Part shown: positions 5,339-9,430 of the stretch, one piece after another
How the letters are laid out: the number at the start of each line of letters is the position of its first letter
How positions within the stretch are numbered: the stretch's first letter is position 1
DNA from: Firmicutes bacterium UBA7709
Lineage (GTDB): Bacteria; Bacillota_A; Clostridia; Peptostreptococcales; Anaerovoracaceae
DNA length: 9,430 nt
Direction of reading: 5' to 3'
Assembly: GCA_002482405.1 (NCBI GenBank)
Contig: DLFX01000056.1
Location: forward strand, 1 to 9,430
The notes under the pieces: generated by a model
What the model saw: the letters and a program-made list of their open reading frames with translations, nothing else
Told to the model about the DNA's origin: nothing
Databases searched by the model: none
Position numbers and translations under genes: made by a program

Positions 5339-6814
5339 ATGAGTAACAATGAAAAAACACTCTCGGGCGGTAATGATGGAGAGTTAAAGCGGCTGCTGAA
5401 AACCAGACACATTACGATGATTGCCATGGGAGGCGCAATCGGAACAGGATTGTTTATCGCGACAGGCGGATCATTGCATACGGCAGGTCCCGGAGGGGCA
5501 ATCGCCGCGTACTCTTTGCTCGGCATCATGGTATTCTTCCTGATGCAGAGTCTGGGGGAAATGTCGACAGAGCTCCCAATTGCGGGCTCATTTGAAACAT
5601 ACGCGACAAAGTTTGTGGATCCGGCTCTGGGATTTGCGCTGGGATGGAATTATTGGATCAATTGGGCGATCTGTGTTGCATGTGAACTTGCCGCGGCGCC
5701 GATCGTCATGCATTATTGGTTCCCCAACACCTCGTCAGTTCTTTGGAGCGTCATATTCGCCGCATTGCTGTTCGGTTTAAACGCGTTGTCGGCAAAAGGC
5801 TACGGCGAATCGGAATACTGGTTCGCAGGCATAAAAGTAGTGACGGTAATCATATTCCTCGTCGTAGGCGTGCTGATGCTGTTAGGCGCTGTGCAGGGCG
5901 ACCCGCATCCGAGAGAATACTTCACGATGGAAGGAGCTCCCTTTGTAGGCGGAATTCTCGCGTTTATAAATGTTGCGGTAATCGGCGCATTTTCCTTCCA
6001 GGGCACGGAATTGGTAGGAGTTGCCGCGGGAGAGACGGAGAACCCGGAAAAGAATATTCCAAAGGCCACAAATACAATCTTTATCAGAATAATGCTGTTT
6101 AATATCGGTTCCGTTGTCATGGTGGCGTTATTGATTCCCTACACGGATCCGAACCTGTTAGGCGGATCCCTTGAAAATGTCGCTCAGGGACCCTATGCGA
6201 TGGTATTTGCAAAAGCCGGAATTCCCGCAGCCGTCTTTCTTATGAACCTTGTCCTGATAACAGCGGTTCTTTCCGCAGGAAACACGGGACTGTATGCATC
6301 CAGCAGAATGCTGTACGGAATGGCGAAAAGCGGAAAAGCCCCCAGGATATTTGCAAAGACAAATAAAAGAGGCGTTCCCATGGCAGCGTTGATTCTCACT
6401 ACCGTAGTGGGATTTGCATCGTTCTTATCATCATTGGTTGGAACCGGACAGATATATTTAATGCTGGTAAATGCGTCATCCCTGACAGGATTTATCGCAT
6501 GGTGGGGAATTGCAGTATGCCATTGGCGCTTCAGAAAAGCTTATGTAGCGCAAGGAAAAGATCTGAGAGATTTAAAGTTCAGAGCGAAATGGTATCCCTT
6601 CGGGCCGATTTTCGCATTCCTGGTGTGCTCGGCTATCATTGTTCTGCAAGGGGTAAGCTTATTCACCGAGCCCAAGATCAATTGGATCAATGTTTTTGTA
6701 ACATATATAGGCATACCGATGGTTCTGATATTCTTCTTCTACTACAAAATCAGATATAAGACGAAAGTTATCCCATTGGAAAAATGCAATTTTTCTCCGG
6801 ATACGCTGGAATAA
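5339..6814 (+). CDS. lysP: Amino acid permease, LysP-like (APC superfamily, AAT family)
   Basis: This 491-residue protein has about 12 membrane segments and nearly the length of E. coli LysP (489). It follows LysP closely: LKTRHITMIAMGGAIGTGLF with the broken first helix, AGPGGAIAAYSL, FVDPALGFALGWNYW, GESEYWF, FSFQGTELVGVAAGE, IPYTDP, LSAGNTGLYASSRMLY and GFIAWWGIA. These favour a lysine permease over GabP, histidine or aromatic permeases, although substrate within AAT permeases cannot be fixed by motifs alone. The role is proton-coupled uptake of lysine or a close relative across the cytoplasmic membrane, feeding the upstream dehydrogenase. The start at 5339 has AAAGGAG 5 bases upstream; an in-frame TTG at 5315 lies before that site and is rejected. 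There is no terminator between the two genes, so they are probably co-transcribed from the sigma-54 promoter. A strong hairpin follows the stop. Confidence 0.88.
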   Translation: MSNNEKTLSGGNDGELKRLLKTRHITMIAMGGAIGTGLFIATGGSLHTAGPGGAIAAYSLLGIMVFFLMQSLGEMSTELPIAGSFETYATKFVDPALGFALGWNYWINWAICVACELAAAPIVMHYWFPNTSSVLWSVIFAALLFGLNALSAKGYGESEYWFAGIKVVTVIIFLVVGVLMLLGAVQGDPHPREYFTMEGAPFVGGILAFINVAVIGAFSFQGTELVGVAAGETENPEKNIPKATNTIFIRIMLFNIGSVVMVALLIPYTDPNLLGGSLENVAQGPYAMVFAKAGIPAAVFLMNLVLITAVLSAGNTGLYASSRMLYGMAKSGKAPRIFAKTNKRGVPMAALILTTVVGFASFLSSLVGTGQIYLMLVNASSLTGFIAWWGIAVCHWRFRKAYVAQGKDLRDLKFRAKWYPFGPIFAFLVCSAIIVLQGVSLFTEPKINWINVFVTYIGIPMVLIFFFYYKIRYKTKVIPLEKCNFSPDTLE

Positions 6815-6862
6815 CGGATTCCTGTATTTAGAACTGCACCTGTATTCATCTGGTCTGTAAAA

Positions 6863-6902
6863 AAGGGGCTGCAGCAAAACGAAAAAATTGCTGCAGCCCC
6901 TT
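6863..6902. terminator. Bidirectional rho-independent terminator between convergent operons
   Basis: A perfect 15-bp stem (6863-6877 with 6888-6902, core GGGGCTGCAGC) encloses a 10-base loop. On the plus strand it is followed by TCTTTTG and then a longer T-run; on the minus strand six T residues follow the stem. It lies 48 bases after the permease stop and 16 bases beyond the amidohydrolase stop, so it can end both converging transcripts. Confidence 0.92.
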
Positions 6903-6918
6903 CTTTTGTCCATTTTTT

Positions 6919-8529
6919 TTACCTTTGTTCGTAAACGGTTCTTCCGTCCATGACCGTCATTACGGGCCTTATGGCAAACATCAAATCCCTGTCCTCCGCG
7001 CATTGGAACAGATTCTCGTTCAATACGATGAAGTCGGCCAGCTTGCCCGCTTCAAGGGTTCCAAGCTCATGTTCCCTTCCCGCGGCGAACGCCGAGCCGT
7101 AAGTATACGCTTTCAGCGTTTCATGGATTCCGACCCTTTCCTCCGGATTGAATCCCCCTTCGGGCTCGCCCTCATTGGTCAGCCTCGCCACTGAGCGGTA
7201 GATCCCTCTGAACGGCGACATATCCGCCACGGGGAAATCCGTCCCATAAGCCAGGACAGCCCCGCTTTTTCTCAGGGATTCAAAGGGCCAGGAGTACTTC
7301 ATCCTCTCCTCTCCGATCATGGAGTGGAACGGATGATTTTTAAAGTCGTACTTCGGAAGGTGCTCCGGCTGTACGGATGCGATGACGTTTAATTCCGCAA
7401 ACCGCTTGATATCCTCCGGCGTGGTAGCCTCGATGTGCTCGACACAATGGCGCAAATCTTTGATCCCATACCTTTTCTCCGCGATCTCAAAGGCATCCAG
7501 GCATAGCCTCACTCCCGCGTCGCCGCAGGCGTGCAGCCGGACCTTTATATCGTGTTCGTGCATCAGGGAAACCCTTTGAATCAGCTCCTCCCGCTGGATC
7601 AGCGGACTGCTTCTGAACCCGGGCATATCCGTATAATCCTCCAGCATATATCCGGTATGTCCCATCGGCGTCCCGTCGATAAAGTCCTTTGTTCCGATAA
7701 ACCTTACCCTCTCGCCGCAATAGTCCCCTTTCAGCTTTATCAGGCTCTCCAGGTCGTCCATCATTGGTTTGGCAAAATGGATCCTGATGTTCAGCTCTCC
7801 CCTGTCGTCCAAAAGGCGGTAGCCCGACTCTCTGATGCTGTTCTTTAGCGCCACATCGCCGACGGAAGTGATGCCAAAGGAGTTGGCGGTTTTCGCATAG
7901 GCCTTTGTGTATTCGGCGATCTGCTCATCGCCGCATGCTTCACAGATTTCCACAAGGGGCAGAAATGTGGCGGATTCATGGAGGTAGCCGTCCGGCTCGC
8001 CCTTTTCATCCCGGCTGAAATATCCATCCTTGGGGTCCGGCGTATCCTTTGTTATGTTAAAATACTCCAAAGCCTTGCTGTTCATCCAGGCCCCATGACA
8101 CTCCTTGTTCAGCAGGAACACCTTTGTGCCGGGGAAATACCGGTCCAGGCTTTTTTTGGACGGCAGCCCGCAGCCCGGCCAGCGGAAGTGATCCCACGCT
8201 CCGCCGAAGATCCACTCGCTGTCAAGCCGGTCCTTGTTGTTTTCCCATATCATCCGGGCAGCCTCCTCTTCGGATTCCGCATATCTCAGGATGCCTCCGT
8301 ATTCCGCCATAGCTCCCATCAGCAGGTGCACGTGAAAGTCGTGGAAGCCGGGCATTATAAATTTTTCCGTGCAGTCGACGACCTCCGTATCCTTTGTCAG
8401 ATACGGGCCGGCGGAATCTTCGGTTCCGGTAAAAACAATTCTATTTTCCTCCGTGATCAAATATCCGTCGATCAATTCCGGAGCACTGACCGCATAAATA
8501 TTTTTACACCGATACGCTTTTCTGTTCAT
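6919..8529 (-). CDS. YtcJ-like metal-dependent amidohydrolase (Amidohydro_3 family)
   Basis: This 536-residue hydrolase of the amidohydrolase superfamily has the usual length for YtcJ-like proteins. An N-terminal beta-sandwich segment leads to PGFHDFHVHL, with metal ligands His66 and His68. Further along are ITSVGDV (220-226), TKDFIDG with Lys281, HACGD with His333, RHCVEH with His365, and GTDFP with the catalytic Asp431. The C-terminus closes the sandwich with LGTLEAGKLADFIVL. All expected metal and catalytic residues are therefore present. There is no signal peptide, so it acts in the cytoplasm. Family members hydrolyse C-N bonds in varied, mostly unassigned substrates; the substrate here is unknown. 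The start at 8529 follows GGAGGA, 11 bases upstream. It is the last gene of an operon with a sodium/solute symporter and a small membrane protein, which suggests that it cleaves the imported compound. Confidence 0.9.
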   Translation of the reverse strand: MNRKAYRCKNIYAVSAPELIDGYLITEENRIVFTGTEDSAGPYLTKDTEVVDCTEKFIMPGFHDFHVHLLMGAMAEYGGILRYAESEEEAARMIWENNKDRLDSEWIFGGAWDHFRWPGCGLPSKKSLDRYFPGTKVFLLNKECHGAWMNSKALEYFNITKDTPDPKDGYFSRDEKGEPDGYLHESATFLPLVEICEACGDEQIAEYTKAYAKTANSFGITSVGDVALKNSIRESGYRLLDDRGELNIRIHFAKPMMDDLESLIKLKGDYCGERVRFIGTKDFIDGTPMGHTGYMLEDYTDMPGFRSSPLIQREELIQRVSLMHEHDIKVRLHACGDAGVRLCLDAFEIAEKRYGIKDLRHCVEHIEATTPEDIKRFAELNVIASVQPEHLPKYDFKNHPFHSMIGEERMKYSWPFESLRKSGAVLAYGTDFPVADMSPFRGIYRSVARLTNEGEPEGGFNPEERVGIHETLKAYTYGSAFAAGREHELGTLEAGKLADFIVLNENLFQCAEDRDLMFAIRPVMTVMDGRTVYEQR

Positions 8530-8546
8530 GGCCTGACACTTCCTCC

Positions 8547-8852
8547 CTACTGCTTATTTTCCTTTTCCCTTTCCTTCCTCATCATTTCCTCATACGCGGC
8601 CTCATCCTCGGCGGTAGCGACTTTAAATACGCCTCTTTTCACCTCCCTGATGTAGAAAAACGCTGTCACCGGCGCAAACAGCAGGGTGATGATTCCCATG
8701 GATACAGGCAGGAAAACCGAATTTTGAGTTAAAATCAGGCTTCCGAACAGAACATAAAGGGCTACCACTCCCAGCGCGATAAACTTTCCGGTCCTGATCT
8801 TTTTGGCCTGACCTGCTTCATCCTCATAATTTTTTATTTCATTATTTGTCAT
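8547..8852 (-). CDS. Small two-TM membrane protein associated with the symporter
   Basis: This 101-residue protein has a charged N-terminus, two hydrophobic segments (about residues 24-43 and 47-68) joined by a short loop, and a highly charged tail (EEMMRKEREKENK) likely to be helical. I do not recognise a named family with certainty. Its position between a sodium/solute symporter and an amidohydrolase recalls the small accessory membrane proteins encoded beside some symporters, such as YhdT next to PanF. The start has an excellent AGGAGG (8861-8866) 8 bases upstream. It begins 24 bases after the symporter stop and ends 17 bases before the amidohydrolase start, so the three are almost certainly co-transcribed. 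Confidence 0.82.
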   Translation of the reverse strand: MTNNEIKNYEDEAGQAKKIRTGKFIALGVVALYVLFGSLILTQNSVFLPVSMGIITLLFAPVTAFFYIREVKRGVFKVATAEDEAAYEEMMRKEREKENKQ

Positions 8853-8876
8853 GGTATTTTCCTCCTTTCCGGTGAT

Positions 8877-9430
8877 TTAAACCGACTTGTTCGATTCGAT
8901 GCGGTTGCCTTTATATGTGGCGTTTGAAATGGCAATGTAAACGATGAATCCCACGACGATGGTGGCCAGATTGGTCGGAATGCCGAAGGGGATTCCCAGC
9001 CCGAACTGCCATACGCCGTAGAAGATCGTCGCGATGACGAGGGTCCAGAAGCCGCCTGCTCCTGTTCTCTTCTTATAGAACAGGCCGACAATCAGCGGAA
9101 CAAAGAACACCGCCACCTGGAAACCTCCCACGTAGTAATAGGCCTTGTCGATTCCTTCCTGGAAGAACATCGTGCCGAGCACCGTCAGAATTCCCATGAT
9201 CCAAAGTACGATCTTCGTTCCGATGACGTTCTGCCTTTCCGTTAAGGACGGCGCGATAAAGTCCCTGATGATGTTGGACATGACCACCGTCGCGGCGATG
9301 AGGAAATCGGCGCTCACCGTAGACATGACGGCGGCCAGGAGTGCGGCGACAAATAAGCCCCGAAGGCCGATGGGAAGCACGGTAAACGCAAATGCCCAGA
9401 AGCTTTCTCCATGGGACGCGGCGTCCGGAA
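8877..9430 (-). CDS. Sodium/solute symporter (SSS family), C-terminal part, partial at right edge
   Basis: The frame is open from the right edge and ends with TAA at 8879-8877, giving the last 183 residues. The hallmark segment LPIGLRGLFVAALLAAVMST followed by VSADFLIAATVV (codons around 9318-9380) matches the SSS helix that carries the Na2 sodium-site Ser-Thr pair of PutP-type transporters, so sodium coupling is probably intact. Four or so hydrophobic segments follow, then a short polar tail. The substrate is unknown; PutP, PanF and many others share this part, and the substrate-binding helices lie outside the window. It is the upstream gene of the operon with the small membrane protein and amidohydrolase; its promoter is beyond the edge. 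Confidence 0.88.
   Translation of the reverse strand, partial: PDAASHGESFWAFAFTVLPIGLRGLFVAALLAAVMSTVSADFLIAATVVMSNIIRDFIAPSLTERQNVIGTKIVLWIMGILTVLGTMFFQEGIDKAYYYVGGFQVAVFFVPLIVGLFYKKRTGAGGFWTLVIATIFYGVWQFGLGIPFGIPTNLATIVVGFIVYIAISNATYKGNRIESNKSV

Noticed and set aside
1..9430. CRISPR arrays, tRNA or rRNA genes, insertion sequences, phage or integrase genes
   Set aside because: I saw no regularly spaced repeats, tRNA-like cloverleaf, rRNA stretch, transposase or terminal inverted repeats on either strand.

Overview
The window looks like a chromosomal segment of an anaerobic, amino-acid-using Bacillota (Eubacteriales-type). This is inferred from the gene families present: an ECF-type vitamin transporter S component, a MocR-type regulator, a PAS/sigma-54 activator beside a sigma-54 promoter, and several solute transporters. 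Strong AGGAGG-like ribosome binding sites also fit. The species cannot be named from the sequence alone. Both ends cut through genes.

Layout. (1) Positions 1-538 (minus) hold the N-terminal 179 residues of an ECF transporter S component. (2) A 306-bp divergent intergenic region (539-844) holds a perfect-consensus sigma-A promoter pointing right and a tandem 35-bp operator-like repeat. (3) Positions 845-2269 (plus) encode a MocR/GabR/PdxR-type regulator, a GntR DNA-binding domain fused to an aminotransferase-like domain. Its canonical PLP-binding lysine is replaced by serine. (4) Positions 2372-3766 (plus) encode a PAS-AAA+-Fis/TyrR-type sigma-54 activator, closed by a strong terminator. (5) A 281-bp intergenic region carries two dyads and a clear -24/-12 (sigma-54) promoter. 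(6) Positions 4048-5277 and 5339-6814 (plus) encode a saccharopine-dehydrogenase/lysine-6-dehydrogenase-like enzyme and a LysP-like lysine permease, probably one operon. (7) A bidirectional terminator (6863-6902) separates these from a convergent minus-strand operon. That operon reads, in transcription order, sodium/solute symporter (partial, 9430-8877), a 101-residue two-TM membrane protein (8852-8547) and a YtcJ-like amidohydrolase (8529-6919).

How the parts may work together (inference). The sigma-54 activator probably senses a small molecule through its PAS domain and switches on the downstream sigma-54 promoter. The result would be inducible uptake (LysP-like) and oxidative deamination (lysine-6-dehydrogenase-like) of lysine or a related basic amino acid. 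The MocR regulator and the divergent S component form a separate unit, possibly for vitamin B6 uptake. The symporter/amidohydrolase operon looks like import and hydrolysis of an unidentified amide or cyclic compound.
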